NCBI GenBank assembly: GCA_031963415.1
Contig: JASSUI010000001.1
Location: 186,001 to 250,000, forward strand
Reading direction: 5' to 3'
Length of the DNA stretch: 64,000 bases
From: JASSUD01 sp031963415
GTDB lineage: Bacteria > Pseudomonadota > Gammaproteobacteria > Burkholderiales > Burkholderiaceae
Shown in pieces: positions 9,979-19,069 of the stretch. Position numbers and translations under genes: made by a program. Numbering within the stretch: the stretch's first letter is position 1; each line of letters begins with the position of its first letter. The notes below the pieces were generated by a model, which did no database searches, had not been told where the DNA came from, and worked only from the letters and a program-made list of their open reading frames with translations.

Positions 9979-10886
9979 TGCGCCTCTTCCAGTTCTTTGC
10001 TTTGTGAGTGCTGAAATAACGCAATGGGCACAAGTAATAACAGCACCATCGCACAAGTAGCGGCAGTCGCCATGGGCCAATCTGCATTATTAAAAAATTC
10101 ATCCCACATAACACGACCTATCATTAACGTATCAGCGCCACCAAGCAATTCAGGGATCACATATTCGCCAGCGGCAGGAATAAAGACCAACAGGCAGCCC
10201 GCGATAATGCCATTTTTTGAAAGCGGTAATGTAATTTGTAAAAACGCTTTCCAAGGTCGAGCACCAAGATCATACGCAGCTTCTAGCAACGTTAAATCCA
10301 TCTTCACCAAATGCGCATAGAGCGGCATAATCAAAAACGGCAAATACGAATAAACAATGCCGATATAAACAGCGGTATTAGTGTGATATAGCGAAAGTGG
10401 GGTATGAATTAAACCGAGTGAAAGTAACAGCTTATTTAATAAACCATTGGTTTTTAAAATCCCAATCCACGCATAAACGCGCAATAAAAGCGAAGTCCAA
10501 AATGGCAGCATCACCGCCATAATCAACAAATTACGTCTCTCGGGTTTGGCGCACGCAATGAAATACGCCATCGGATAACCTATCAACAAACAAAGCAGCG
10601 TCGAAATTCCCGCGACTTTAAGTGAGTTGATATAAGTTTGAAAATACAAGCTATCTTTCAATAGTAAGATGTAATGCGAGAACTGCAGCTTGATATTGAG
10701 CAGACCTTCTTCATCCAATGTGAATAGTTCGGTATAGGGAGGAATACCCAGGCGCGAGTCGGCCAAGCTGATTTTAAAGACGATCAGAAACGGCAGCAGA
10801 ACAAACAGCAACAGCCAGAGGGTGGGCCCAGCCACCACTGCTGCGCGGCCAGAGACAGCCAAACGTTTGAGCCAGCGCCGCTTCAT
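9975..10886 (-). CDS. potH: Putrescine ABC transporter permease PotH
   Basis: 303-residue membrane protein with a first hydrophobic segment at about 18-40 and five more, and the EAA loop LEAAYDLGARPWKAFLQITL. The N-terminal cytoplasmic stretch is short and basic. It forms the translocation channel with PotI and is energised by PotG. Start ATG at 10886 overlaps the potG stop as ATGA, and its own stop overlaps potI in the same way, so potG-potH-potI are translationally coupled. Length and motif content are normal for PotH. Confidence 0.93.
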   Translation of the reverse strand: MKRRWLKRLAVSGRAAVVAGPTLWLLLFVLLPFLIVFKISLADSRLGIPPYTELFTLDEEGLLNIKLQFSHYILLLKDSLYFQTYINSLKVAGISTLLCLLIGYPMAYFIACAKPERRNLLIMAVMLPFWTSLLLRVYAWIGILKTNGLLNKLLLSLGLIHTPLSLYHTNTAVYIGIVYSYLPFLIMPLYAHLVKMDLTLLEAAYDLGARPWKAFLQITLPLSKNGIIAGCLLVFIPAAGEYVIPELLGGADTLMIGRVMWDEFFNNADWPMATAATCAMVLLLLVPIALFQHSQSKELEEAQ

Positions 10887-12037
10887 TTCGGCAAGACCCT
10901 GGCAGAAGCCGGGCTCCAGCTAATAAACACCTCGTCATCATAAGTTGGAGGCTCAGTCGCTGCAAAGGCCGCGCTTAATACATTTGCGATCACGGTTCTA
11001 CCTGAATTCAGCACAATGTGGTACACGGTGTAGCTCCCCATATAAACAATCTTATCGACTCGGCCCATCGCCCAGTTGTAATCAGACGATGGCGGCTGAT
11101 GCGTTACCGCAATCCGCTCTGGACGGATAGAAATAAGCACCTCCATCCCGAGCTGGCTCGTCATGCCGTGGTTAACATAGAGACGCTGCTCAAATTCCTC
11201 ACTTTCAACAAAAATATGGTCAGGTGCCTCTTCAACGATCGTGCCTAAGAAAAGATTAGACGAGCCAATAAATTCAGCGCAGAAACGACTATTTGGATAT
11301 TCATACACCTCATGCGGCGTGCCAACCTGCACAATACGCCCATCCGTCATCACCGCTAGCCGATCGCTCATCGCCATTGCTTCTTCTTGATCATGCGTGA
11401 CCATAATGCATGTGACGCCGACCTTATCCAGAATATCGACTAGCTCAATTTGCGTACGCTGACGTATCTGCTTATCGAGTGCTGACATGGGTTCATCAAG
11501 CAACAGCAACTTCGGTCGTTTAACCAAACTACGTGCCAGTGCCACACGCTGCTGCTGCCCTCCTGATAGCTGATGCGGTTTACGTTTTGCATAACGCCCC
11601 ATCTGCACCAAATTTAGCGCCGCAGCGACCCGCTCGCGGATTTCTGCGGTTGGTACTTTTTCTTGCTTAAGCCCAAAGGCCACATTGGCTTCGACAGTCA
11701 TATGCGGAAATAACGCATATGACTGGAACATCATATTCACTGGGCGGCGATAAGGAGGCATGCGGGTTAGATCCTCTCCATCTAGCAAAATACGTCCCGA
11801 ACTGACACTTTCAAAGCCAGCCAGCATTCGCAGTAAGGTAGATTTGCCGCAACCTGAGCTACCTAACAATGCAAAGATTTCCCCTTTTTTAATGGTGAGG
11901 TTAACTTGCTGCACTGCCGTCGTGGTATCAAATTTCTTGACCACATCAATAATTTGGACAAATGTCTGATGGCTATCTTCTTCCGCTAGCGAGGCGTTCG
12001 GCTCAACCCGTAAATTTGATGAGTCATTCATTACCAC
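10883..12037 (-). CDS. potG: Putrescine ABC transporter ATPase PotG
   Basis: 384-residue ATP-binding subunit. Walker A GSSGCGKST at 59-67, Q-loop near FQSYALFPHMT, signature LSGGQQQ at 157-163, Walker B LLLLDEP at 177-183 and switch histidine 215 (VTHDQEEA) are all intact. The C-terminal TOBE-like domain (about 290-384) contains ISIRPERI, as in polyamine and iron ATPases. It is separated from potF by 91 bases holding a strong stem-loop and overlaps potH by 4 bases. It hydrolyses ATP to drive import of putrescine delivered by PotF. Confidence 0.94.
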   Translation of the reverse strand: MVMNDSSNLRVEPNASLAEEDSHQTFVQIIDVVKKFDTTTAVQQVNLTIKKGEIFALLGSSGCGKSTLLRMLAGFESVSSGRILLDGEDLTRMPPYRRPVNMMFQSYALFPHMTVEANVAFGLKQEKVPTAEIRERVAAALNLVQMGRYAKRKPHQLSGGQQQRVALARSLVKRPKLLLLDEPMSALDKQIRQRTQIELVDILDKVGVTCIMVTHDQEEAMAMSDRLAVMTDGRIVQVGTPHEVYEYPNSRFCAEFIGSSNLFLGTIVEEAPDHIFVESEEFEQRLYVNHGMTSQLGMEVLISIRPERIAVTHQPPSSDYNWAMGRVDKIVYMGSYTVYHIVLNSGRTVIANVLSAAFAATEPPTYDDEVFISWSPASARVLPK

Positions 12038-12072
12038 CCCCGTGTATTACCCGGTGTATGTCATAAATTAAA

Positions 12073-12104
12073 GCGCCCAGCAGAATATTTATTCTGCCAG
12101 GCGC
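12073..12104 (-). promoter_or_regulatory. Stem-loop between potF and potG
   Basis: A 14-base arm at 12073-12086 and its near complement at 12091-12104 (12 of 14 pairs, 4-base loop) lie directly after the potF stop. On the minus strand the stem is followed by a T-rich stretch. Such hairpins after a binding-protein gene usually protect its message or partly terminate, so that more binding protein than transporter is made. That role is inferred. Confidence 0.6.
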
Positions 12105-12128
12105 TAGCATTAAATTAAGCGACCAACT

Positions 12129-13229
12129 TTAATGGCCCGCTTTTAATTCCAGCCACAACCGAGTCTGCAATCGAATAATAGCTGGCGGCAATGGCTTTAA
12201 AGCAAATAAAGTTTTCACTACTTGCGGTGACGGATAAACCGCAGGGTCATTGGCTACTGATGGGTGAATATACTTTTTCGCGGCAATATTGGCATTTGGG
12301 AAATAAACTTCATTCGTAATCGCCGCATGCACTTGCGGCGTTTCAATATAGTTAATCCAACGAAACGCATTCTCTGGATGCATCGCATCTTTTGGAATCG
12401 CCATCAGATCAAACCAAATGGGTGCACCTGTGCGGGGAATCACATAACGAATTTGATAAGGTTTTTTCGCCTCTTGCACCCGACGATTAGCAATTGCCAT
12501 ATCGCCAGACCAACCAAAAGCAAAACAAATATCCCCACCGGCCATATCATTGATATAGCTAGAGGAACTGAATTGCGTAATATAAGGACGGATTTTTTTT
12601 AATAACTCAAAAGCAAGCCGATAATCAGCGGGCTCAGTACTATTTGGATCTTTTCCTAAATAATGCAAAGCAGCTGCAAACGCTTGATCTGGGCCATCGA
12701 TTATCGACACGCCACAGCGTTTGAGTTTAGACAAATATTCAGGTTTAAACAGAATATCCCAGCTATCGAGCTTTACGTCAGGGCCTAAAATTTTGCGCAC
12801 TTTAGTCACATTGTAGCCAAGCCCAGTTGTGCCATAACCCCATGGCACGACATATTGATTACCTGGATCGATCTCGGCCAGGAGCTTCATAATCTGTGGA
12901 TCTAAATATTTTAGATTAGGTATTTTGCTTTTATCCAACGGCAGAAAAAGGTCCGCGGCAATTTGCCGGCCCGCATAATTACTCGTCGGTACCACAATGT
13001 CATACCCTGACTGGCCAGTTAAAAGCTTAGCCTGCAGCGTATCATCTCGGTCATACACGTCATAACGTACCTTAATTCCCGTTTCCTTCTCAAAACCAGA
13101 AATCGTATCGTGTGCAATATAGTCGGCCCAGTTGTAAACATTCAACTTATTCTGCGCCTTAGCAGCCCATACGCTCGGTGCTATACATAGCAGCAGCGCA
13201 AATCGAATCCAGACAACCCACCTTTTCAT
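12129..13229 (-). CDS. potF: Periplasmic putrescine-binding protein PotF
   Basis: 366 residues with a Sec signal peptide (basic MKRWVVWIR, hydrophobic core, cleavage near SVWA-AKA at about 22). The mature start KLNVYNWADYIA is the hallmark of PotD/PotF proteins, and GYDIVVPTS and VPWGYGTTGLGYN line the ligand site. It captures putrescine in the periplasm and delivers it to PotHI. The gene order potF-potG-potH-potI is that of Escherichia coli. A GAG-rich ribosome site lies upstream of the ATG. The 350 bases upstream hold the operon promoter region. Confidence 0.94.
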   Translation of the reverse strand: MKRWVVWIRFALLLCIAPSVWAAKAQNKLNVYNWADYIAHDTISGFEKETGIKVRYDVYDRDDTLQAKLLTGQSGYDIVVPTSNYAGRQIAADLFLPLDKSKIPNLKYLDPQIMKLLAEIDPGNQYVVPWGYGTTGLGYNVTKVRKILGPDVKLDSWDILFKPEYLSKLKRCGVSIIDGPDQAFAAALHYLGKDPNSTEPADYRLAFELLKKIRPYITQFSSSSYINDMAGGDICFAFGWSGDMAIANRRVQEAKKPYQIRYVIPRTGAPIWFDLMAIPKDAMHPENAFRWINYIETPQVHAAITNEVYFPNANIAAKKYIHPSVANDPAVYPSPQVVKTLFALKPLPPAIIRLQTRLWLELKAGH

Positions 13230-13581
13230 TTCTCGTTCTCACCCCTATTTCTAAACTTAGAAACCCCTGCATAACTTGTTGAATAACCAATAACGCCACC
13301 AAGAAATTATGCAGAGGTTCCCTTTAAAATGCCCCGCCTGCAGCCCCTTCAGAAGGACGTGCACGCTAGCAAATTCTTCTGCCAAATGCAATATAGAAAA
13401 ACCGCAAATTCTATCCCAATTAATATAAAAATCTATACTTGGTTAAGCAGTATTTACTGATAAGATGAAATCTCCTCACAGAGAATTAAGTCAGTCCACG
13501 TGCCAAAGCTCGTTAAACAGCGTCGCCATTTGCTTTTTTTATCTCTCGTCCTCATCAATCATTCTTAAAAATTGCTTACCT
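13230..13581. other. Divergent intergenic region between potF and DUF1289 gene
   Basis: 352 bases with no gene. CTGCATAA (13267-13274) and TTATGCAG (13307-13314) form an inverted repeat 40-50 bases upstream of potF, a possible leader structure or operator. An open frame runs from 13465 into the DUF1289 gene, but its first 39 codons look non-coding. No promoter can be named with confidence. Confidence 0.5.
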
Positions 13582-13800
13582 ATGTCAGCCACTTCCGACC
13601 TTCCCGACACCCCATGCATTGGCATCTGCTCCACGCTCTTCGATGAAATATGCCAAGGATGCGGACGCACTGCGTTTGAAGTGTCGAATTGGGTATTTTT
13701 TAGTGAGGAAGAAAAACGTGTGGTGTGGGAGAGAATTACGAAAGAAGGGAGTGCGCTACGGTTTACTCGTTCTGCTAAGGATCAGGAACGCCTTAAATAA
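13582..13800 (+). CDS. DUF1289 domain protein
   Basis: 72-residue protein. The core PCIGICSTLFDEICQGCGRT carries the family cysteines (C-x3-C, then C-x2-C), followed by NWVFFSEEEKRVVWERI, the typical tail of DUF1289 proteins of Beta- and Gammaproteobacteria. The cysteines probably bind a metal; the function is not known. The ATG at 13582 is preferred over 13465 because the family starts close to the PCIG motif. It is divergent from potF and shows no operon partner. Confidence 0.85.
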   Translation: MSATSDLPDTPCIGICSTLFDEICQGCGRTAFEVSNWVFFSEEEKRVVWERITKEGSALRFTRSAKDQERLK

Positions 13801-13938
13801 TACGGATAGTAAAAAGCGTAGCTTTACTACAACTTGCATCTAATGGAGCACGAGACCAGGTGAAGCTTTAATTGACTCGCCTCTTTTTAACAGAAATAAA
13901 ACCCCTCTTCCTTTTCATCGCTATTCCTTGCAGCGCTT

Positions 13939-15375
13939 TCAAGCGCTTTTCTTTACTTTCATTGCTTCTCTTAACGTTTTTCTCGCTTCTATTTCTTCTT
14001 TTTGTATTCCTTGATACAAAATTGGTATCACTTCATAATACTTCTGCGAAATAATAAATTTAAACAAATCCAAATCTTTGTCTTTTTCTTCATATGAGAA
14101 ATATTTTATATCCTCCGCATCAAATCGATATTTATTACACATTTTTATCAACAACACAATTGCTTTCTCATTATTTCTTTCAATAGCTAAATGAAGCAAA
14201 AATAATGTTTTCAGATGCCTATTTATGGGCTCTTCACTCTTTTGATGTTTAAATATAAAATTTTCATTTATTTTATTTTCCGACGCATTAATGACAGATG
14301 CGCACTCTTCAATTATATGATGAATTGATTTAATATCTTGATCAACATCATCTCTATCAACATATTTTTTGATAGTAGAATGTATTAAAATTTTAAGCTC
14401 TTTTAATTTTTTAACATACTCCTCCTCTGATAGAGGAGCCAATTCAGCTATATTTTTCTGATTTTCATTAACGTTTTTTGATGCACAAATATCATTCGCA
14501 TTTATTTTAATAAGTTCTTGTAGGGCTTCATAATTTTTATCTGCAAATGCTTGATAAAACATTAAAATATTTCTCTTATACCATTTTTCTGATGAATCAA
14601 AAATCTCTTTCGTATTTGCCGAATTTTCGTTAATATTGTTTTTCTTTTTAAACACATCACTGTATATTTTGATTAACGCCTGAGTAGCTTTATGGTTTTG
14701 CTCCAAAATTGAAAAATTAAGCGTATGAAGATACCACTCCTTAGGCAGATCAGCAGGTTTAACATTAGAAAATCCGCATACATGCATTATTCTTTCGAGA
14801 TGTACAAATATTTCTTTCTGTGGCTTTTCTTCCTTTATTTTTTCGGCTAGTCCATTGCAAATAATATCTATTAAATCCTGTGCCAATAGTAGATTAGATT
14901 TCCTTACTTTATCGAAAGGCATTTCACCTTGCCGATTACAAACATCGATAGCACCTTTTTTAGCCAAAAACTTAAGTACTTCATCACATTTATATTTCAC
15001 TGCATAATGCGCAGCAGTATTTCCCTTATCGTCAACGATATTTAAATCAACATTTTTCTTAACTAATGCATTGATCGCTGCAACATCTCCCAATTTTGCC
15101 GCATCCATTAGTTGCTCATTTAGCTCTTTTATTGGCTTCATTACAAATGTTATTGAAGCAGAAGAATTATTAATTTTCCGATTGCAATGTTGTATTTGGT
15201 CGGACGTTCTAGAAGAAGGGGCTAACAAAGCAAAATCCACATTTAAATTCTTAAGTGAGGGAATGACATATGGTAGCGTTTGAGTTTTTTCTTCAGGATT
15301 TGTAGCATTTACTCTGTCTGCACGGTTAGTTATTGATTCTATTTTATCCAGAATTTTCCTAAAAAAATGTACCAT
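13939..15375 (-). CDS. Ankyrin-repeat protein, probable effector
   Basis: 478 residues. Residues about 88-150 hold two clear ankyrin repeats (DAAKLGDVAAINALVKKNVD and DDKGNTAAHYAVKYK...) and the beginning of a third (NRQGEMPFDKVRKS). The rest is lysine- and asparagine-rich, helical and not recognised; segments such as IERNNEKAIVLLIKMCNKY may be degenerate ankyrin repeats. No signal peptide. Start: ATG at 15375 with AGGTG eight bases upstream. Ankyrin repeats mediate protein binding and are common in effectors of intracellular bacteria. The low GC is like the F-box genes and unlike mfd or the pot operon. Nothing downstream suggests an operon. Confidence 0.75.
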   Translation of the reverse strand: MVHFFRKILDKIESITNRADRVNATNPEEKTQTLPYVIPSLKNLNVDFALLAPSSRTSDQIQHCNRKINNSSASITFVMKPIKELNEQLMDAAKLGDVAAINALVKKNVDLNIVDDKGNTAAHYAVKYKCDEVLKFLAKKGAIDVCNRQGEMPFDKVRKSNLLLAQDLIDIICNGLAEKIKEEKPQKEIFVHLERIMHVCGFSNVKPADLPKEWYLHTLNFSILEQNHKATQALIKIYSDVFKKKNNINENSANTKEIFDSSEKWYKRNILMFYQAFADKNYEALQELIKINANDICASKNVNENQKNIAELAPLSEEEYVKKLKELKILIHSTIKKYVDRDDVDQDIKSIHHIIEECASVINASENKINENFIFKHQKSEEPINRHLKTLFLLHLAIERNNEKAIVLLIKMCNKYRFDAEDIKYFSYEEKDKDLDLFKFIISQKYYEVIPILYQGIQKEEIEARKTLREAMKVKKSA

Positions 15376-15670
15376 CCTCTATTCACCTTTCACAAAATAG
15401 ACGACACGCCTATATTTCTACTTAAATGTTATTTCCTTAATTTTTCTCTGTTAAATAAAAATTTTTTACCCATTTTTTATTTTAGTGCGCAGTATATTTT
15501 TGCTTGTCAGTTTGCGAAATAATGAATGAAAAACGGAACAAACTCGTTCAGGAGATTCCCCTCAGTTTTTCAAGCAAAGCAAGATAAAAGCGAGCTTGAC
15601 TCAAGTGCATTCCTACAGACCACAAAAACCTAGTAGGGTCCCTCTTATTTAGTGGCATAATCCGCCCTTC
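15376..15670. other. AT-rich intergenic region upstream of ISAs1
   Basis: About 295 bases with no gene. The first part is the upstream region of the ankyrin gene. The end is the original upstream flank of tRNA-Gly, including a possible -35 box GTGGCA at 15652-15657, cut away from the tRNA by the ISAs1 insertion. Confidence 0.5.
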
Positions 15671-15680
15671 ATCTTATAAT

Positions 15681-16935
15681 CAGGGCAACCGCATGAACAT
15701 TCTCGTAATTAAAGGTTGATGAGCCGAGTGGTGTGGATGAAGCTTTTATAGAAGGTGAGTTAGAGTTGGCTTTTTTTGGAGCCAAGAGATGCCGCCGATC
15801 CTGGAAGCGTTTAAGGAGTTGCATGATCCGCGTAGTCGGAAGTGCCGCTATTCATTTGAAGAGATCCTATTGAGCGCACTGTGCGCGACGCTATGCGGGG
15901 TGGATACGTGGGAGATGATGGTACTGTGGGGGCATAGTCAACTCGCGTGGCTACGCCAACACCAGTTGTACGAGCACGGTATTCCGAGTGCGGACACGTA
16001 TCGGCGAGTATTTAGTGCATTGAGTCCGGTGGTATTCGAGCGGTGCTTTATGAAGTGGGTGCAAATGCTGTGTCCGAGTTTGGCGGATAAGCATGTGGCG
16101 ATTGATGGCAAGACCCTCAGGGGAAGCCGTCAAAGAAGTCAGGAGGTGGGTGCCCTTCATCTCGTGTCGGCGTGGTGCTCAGAGAATGGGCTTTCATTGG
16201 GTCAAGTCAAGACGGATGATAAAAGTAATGAGATTACTGCGATTCCGGAGTTACTGGCGGCGCTGGATCTGAAAGGGGCGACTCTCACGCTAGATGCGAT
16301 GGGGGCTCAGCGTGATATTGCACAAGCCATCATCCAAGCGAAGGCCGATTATGTGCTGGCGGTGAAAGACAATCAGCCGTTGTTAGCGCAAGATATCAAA
16401 GACTGGTTTGCGGCGGCTCAGGTGGCCGAATTAACGCACTCGTATTGGGAGCATAGCGAACATAATAAAGGGCATGGTCGCATTGAGACACGTATCTGTC
16501 GCGTGACGGACGATGTGGAGTGGTTGAGTCGGGCGGGCCATCAGTGGGCTGGGGTGAAGCGCCTCGTGATGATAGAGAGTACACGCCAAATCGGTGACAA
16601 AATCACGACAGAATATCGGTATTACATCAGTTCCAAGGACGTCAAGGCGAAAGAAATGGCCCGCCTGATTAGAGCGCATTGGGGGATTGAAAATCGATTG
16701 CACTGGGTCTTGGATATGTCTTGGTCAGAAGATGCTTGCCAAGTACGAGACAAAAATGCAGCGCGTAATTTAGCGACGTTGCGCAAAATAACGTTGAATA
16801 TGGTCAGAGCCGCTCAGGCTCAACACCCCACTCGCGTTAGCCTCAAGGGCATGCGCGCGCTCGCCGCTTGGGATACTCATATGCGTGATTCGATTCTCGG
16901 CTTTAATTGACTAGGGTGTTCATGCGGTTGCCCTG
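15681..16935 (+). mobile_element. Intact ISAs1-family insertion sequence
   Basis: 1255-bp element with perfect 19-bp terminal inverted repeats (CAGGGCAACCGCATGAACA at 15681-15699 and its complement at 16917-16935). A perfect 10-bp target duplication ATCTTATAAT flanks it at 15671-15680 and 16936-16945, within the 8-10 bp usual for the family. Intact ends, intact transposase and a perfect duplication point to a recent insertion. The duplicated target contains TATAAT of the downstream tRNA promoter. Confidence 0.95.
15789..16910 (+). CDS. ISAs1-family transposase
   Basis: 373 residues, full length for ISAs1 (H repeat-associated/DDE_Tnp_1 type). It starts PPILEAFKELHDPRSRKCRY as usual. The catalytic acids can be placed at VAIDGKTLRGS, LTLDAMGAQRDIA and HWGIENRLHWVLDMSWSEDA (Y-type DDE core). 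It opens the element's only gene, with GGAG upstream of the ATG. No stops or frameshifts, so probably active. A decayed relative lies at 49373-49600. Confidence 0.93.
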   Translation: MPPILEAFKELHDPRSRKCRYSFEEILLSALCATLCGVDTWEMMVLWGHSQLAWLRQHQLYEHGIPSADTYRRVFSALSPVVFERCFMKWVQMLCPSLADKHVAIDGKTLRGSRQRSQEVGALHLVSAWCSENGLSLGQVKTDDKSNEITAIPELLAALDLKGATLTLDAMGAQRDIAQAIIQAKADYVLAVKDNQPLLAQDIKDWFAAAQVAELTHSYWEHSEHNKGHGRIETRICRVTDDVEWLSRAGHQWAGVKRLVMIESTRQIGDKITTEYRYYISSKDVKAKEMARLIRAHWGIENRLHWVLDMSWSEDACQVRDKNAARNLATLRKITLNMVRAAQAQHPTRVSLKGMRALAAWDTHMRDSILGFN

Positions 16936-16945
16936 ATCTTATAAT
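16936..16945 (+). promoter_or_regulatory. Duplicated -10 region of tRNA-Gly
   Basis: TATAAT at 16940-16945 sits 21 bases before the tRNA and is the second copy of the ISAs1 target duplication. The first copy at 15675-15680 keeps the old upstream flank with GTGGCA 17 bases before it. The new upstream flank is the IS end, which offers only TGTTCA at the right spacing. Confidence 0.6.
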
Positions 16946-16966
16946 TCTTGTAAGATATGCCGCTTG

Positions 16967-17041
16967 GCGGGCGTCGTATAATGGCTATTACCCTAGCTTC
17001 CCAAGCTAGAGACGTGGGTTCGATTCCCATCGCCCGCTCCA
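16967..17041 (+). tRNA. glyU: tRNA-Gly(CCC)
   Basis: Complete cloverleaf: acceptor GCGGGCG pairs with CGCCCGC; anticodon stem CTAGC/GCTAG encloses loop TTCCCAA, giving anticodon CCC (glycine, codon GGG); T arm GTGGG-TTCGATT-CCCAT; encoded CCA at 17039-17041. The 3' half is the usual attachment site for integrases such as the one 175 bases downstream. The symbol follows E. coli naming for the CCC isoacceptor. Confidence 0.95.
17019..17041 (+). other. Probable attL at the tRNA-Gly 3' end
   Basis: The T arm and acceptor end of tRNA-Gly abut an integrase gene in the same direction, the standard layout for P4-type and ICE integrases. No second copy of this 3' end was seen elsewhere in the window, so attR is either outside it or lost. 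Confidence 0.45.
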
Positions 17042-17215
17042 CACATCCCTTCCTCGATTCTCTTTTTTTATCCAAAACCACAGTAAACAAAAGCCTATCT
17101 GGGCCTTGCATTGTCTTTTTTCATTTTCTTTTTTCGTTGACTATTTCAAAAATTGGGGGGATATTTGGGGGTATAAAAAAATAACCTTAAAATTTCTACC
17201 CCCACGATATCTACC

Positions 17216-18577
17216 ATGCCCCTAACTGATATAGCTATACGTAATGCCAAACCTAAAGATAAGCGTTACAAAATAAGTGATAGCGGCGGACTGTTTATAG
17301 AAATCCTTCCCGCTGGCGGCAAATATTGGCGAATGAAATATCGACTTCAGGGAAAAGAAAATTGTTTAGCACTAGGGGTCTACCCTACTGTTACCCTTAT
17401 TGAAGCTCGCGCAGCACGCGATACCGCGAAGAAACAAATAGCCGAAGGTTTAAATCCAGCACATGAAAGGAAAAGAGAGAAGCAAGAAACCATTATTAAG
17501 CAAGAGCATTCTTTTAAAGCTATTGCAGATGAATGGCTTAAGAATCGTGCAGAACACTGGAGTAAAAAACACGTTAAGAAAATTACAAACTTGCTTAAAA
17601 AAGATGTATTTCCCTATTTACGGGCACGTCCAATCGCAGAGATTACCGCAGCAGAGATATTATCAGTGATAAGACGGATTGAAGAGCGAGATGCATTACA
17701 TACTTCACAAACAGCTTTGCAAAATTGCAGTCAAATTTTTCGGTATGCCATAGCAACAAGCAGAGCGTCACACAATCCCGCCCCCGACTTACGCGGCGCG
17801 CTTAAAACACGGCCCGTCAAAAATATGGCTCGCATTAAAGAAACCGAGCTTCCAGAGCTTTTACACAAAATTTATACGTATGGAATGTATCCCGAGGCGA
17901 AGGGAGATCCAAAGACTGAGTTAGCGCTTCGTCTAATGGTATTAACCTTCGTCCGTACTCATCAAATGAGGTTTGCTGAATGGAGCGAGATTGACTTTAA
18001 AAAAAAAGAATGGCGCATTCCTCCTGAGAAAATGAAGAAGGACTACGAGCATATTGTGCCGTTGAGTACGCAAAGTATTACAGTTCTACAAAAACTACAC
18101 ACCTTAACTGGAAAACATCAATGGCTCTTCCCAAGCATCAGATCTTTTAAAAAAGTAATGAGTGAAAATACGATCTTATTCGCCTTATATCGCATGGGCT
18201 ACCACGGCCGGATGACTGGACATGGCTTTCGAGGGCTAGCCTCCACTATCCTGAATGAACACGGTTTTGATGCAGACTGGATTGAACGGCAATTAGCACA
18301 TGTCGAAGAAAATAAAACACGAGCCGCATATAACCATGCACAGTACCTTACACAACGTCGCAAAATGATGCAATGGTGGGCGGATTACCTTGACCAAAGA
18401 ATGGCAGAAAATACCTTAGTGGAGCATAACCCTTTTAGAAGCCACGTAATAGATCAGGATACCTTGCAAAACTCTCTACCAATAGACGCTCATATTCAGC
18501 CAGCACAGCACGCAATCGACTTAACACAGCAGAGCGTTGTCGCAGCAGCGCATAGCGACTCTCGACCAGCTTTATAA
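17216..18577 (+). CDS. int: Tyrosine site-specific integrase (P4/ICE type)
   Basis: 453 residues. The N-terminal DUF4102 arm-binding domain starts LTDIAIRNAKPKDKRYKISD. The catalytic domain has the first arginine in FVRTHQMRFAEWSEIDF, the HxxR box in GHGFRGLAS, a histidine in RQLAHVEENKTRAAYNH, and the nucleophile tyrosine in NHAQYLTQRRKMMQWW. All key residues are present. The last 60 or so residues exceed the family norm; their end is read antisense through a decayed mobI, so the native C-terminus has been replaced. The gene lies just downstream of tRNA-Gly and presumably integrated the element that ends past traD. Confidence 0.92.
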   Translation: MPLTDIAIRNAKPKDKRYKISDSGGLFIEILPAGGKYWRMKYRLQGKENCLALGVYPTVTLIEARAARDTAKKQIAEGLNPAHERKREKQETIIKQEHSFKAIADEWLKNRAEHWSKKHVKKITNLLKKDVFPYLRARPIAEITAAEILSVIRRIEERDALHTSQTALQNCSQIFRYAIATSRASHNPAPDLRGALKTRPVKNMARIKETELPELLHKIYTYGMYPEAKGDPKTELALRLMVLTFVRTHQMRFAEWSEIDFKKKEWRIPPEKMKKDYEHIVPLSTQSITVLQKLHTLTGKHQWLFPSIRSFKKVMSENTILFALYRMGYHGRMTGHGFRGLASTILNEHGFDADWIERQLAHVEENKTRAAYNHAQYLTQRRKMMQWWADYLDQRMAENTLVEHNPFRSHVIDQDTLQNSLPIDAHIQPAQHAIDLTQQSVVAAAHSDSRPAL

Positions 18578-18973
18578 GAATTTTTCCCATCCGTTAGCCT
18601 TAACAAAGGCGCTCTCAAGGTAGCGCGTAGCGTGTCGGCCTTTGCGAATATGAATAGAATAAGGTTTCTTATGAATAAAGCGATTTCGATGCCAAGTGGC
18701 TTGAAGCGAGTTATTGATGAGCCTCACACGCGTGCCAAATTTTCCCTGCTCTAACTTGCTACCGTTAACACGCTGATATTGATTTTCAGCCCAAAAGTTA
18801 TCGGCCTCTTTCTGTGCTTCTACCACTAACCGTTGAAGTTCTTCTTCAGCTAGCGCCTTCATCCGTTCAAGCCAATCGTGTGTTGCTGTAGCTAGTTGTT
18901 TGTTTGTGATCTGCTAACGCGCGGCGGTCGCCTTCGCCTCCATGAGAGCTGCCCAATTTATGTCCATTTCCAT
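18435..18973 (-). pseudogene. mobI-like mobilization gene, broken copy
   Basis: About 90% identical in protein to the intact gene at 37075-37572. From an ATG at 18973 it reads MEMDINWAALMEAKA, then meets a TAG where the intact copy has CAG. Farther on, one A is missing from an A-run (after NGWEK), shifting the frame. After restoring the frame it continues like the intact copy to EYERLL and then diverges. Its 3' part overlaps the end of the integrase gene on the other strand. MobI proteins act at oriT of SXT and IncA/C elements. Confidence 0.8.
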
Positions 18974-19069
18974 TCCGTTACCCACAGTGATATAGCCCCT
19001 TCTCTACACCACATACCTATCCTCTGTGGAACATGCGCAGTTCGTGACACATATGGGGAACATGCGTAG
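18493..19069. repeat. mobI-oriT duplication, left copy
   Basis: A block of about 575 bases that recurs in the same orientation at 37093-37670. It covers most of mobI, its start and the upstream direct repeats. Divergence is about 10%, so the duplication is not recent or one copy came from a related element. The two copies bracket the STAND gene block. Confidence 0.85.

Noticed and set aside
9978..10080. Longer N-terminus for PotI
   Set aside because: The extra 34 codons lie inside potH and do not look like a permease start; ATGA overlap with a good ribosome site at 9978 decides.
13465..13581. N-terminal extension of the DUF1289 protein
   Set aside because: Low-complexity residues with no family match; the family starts just before the PCIG motif.
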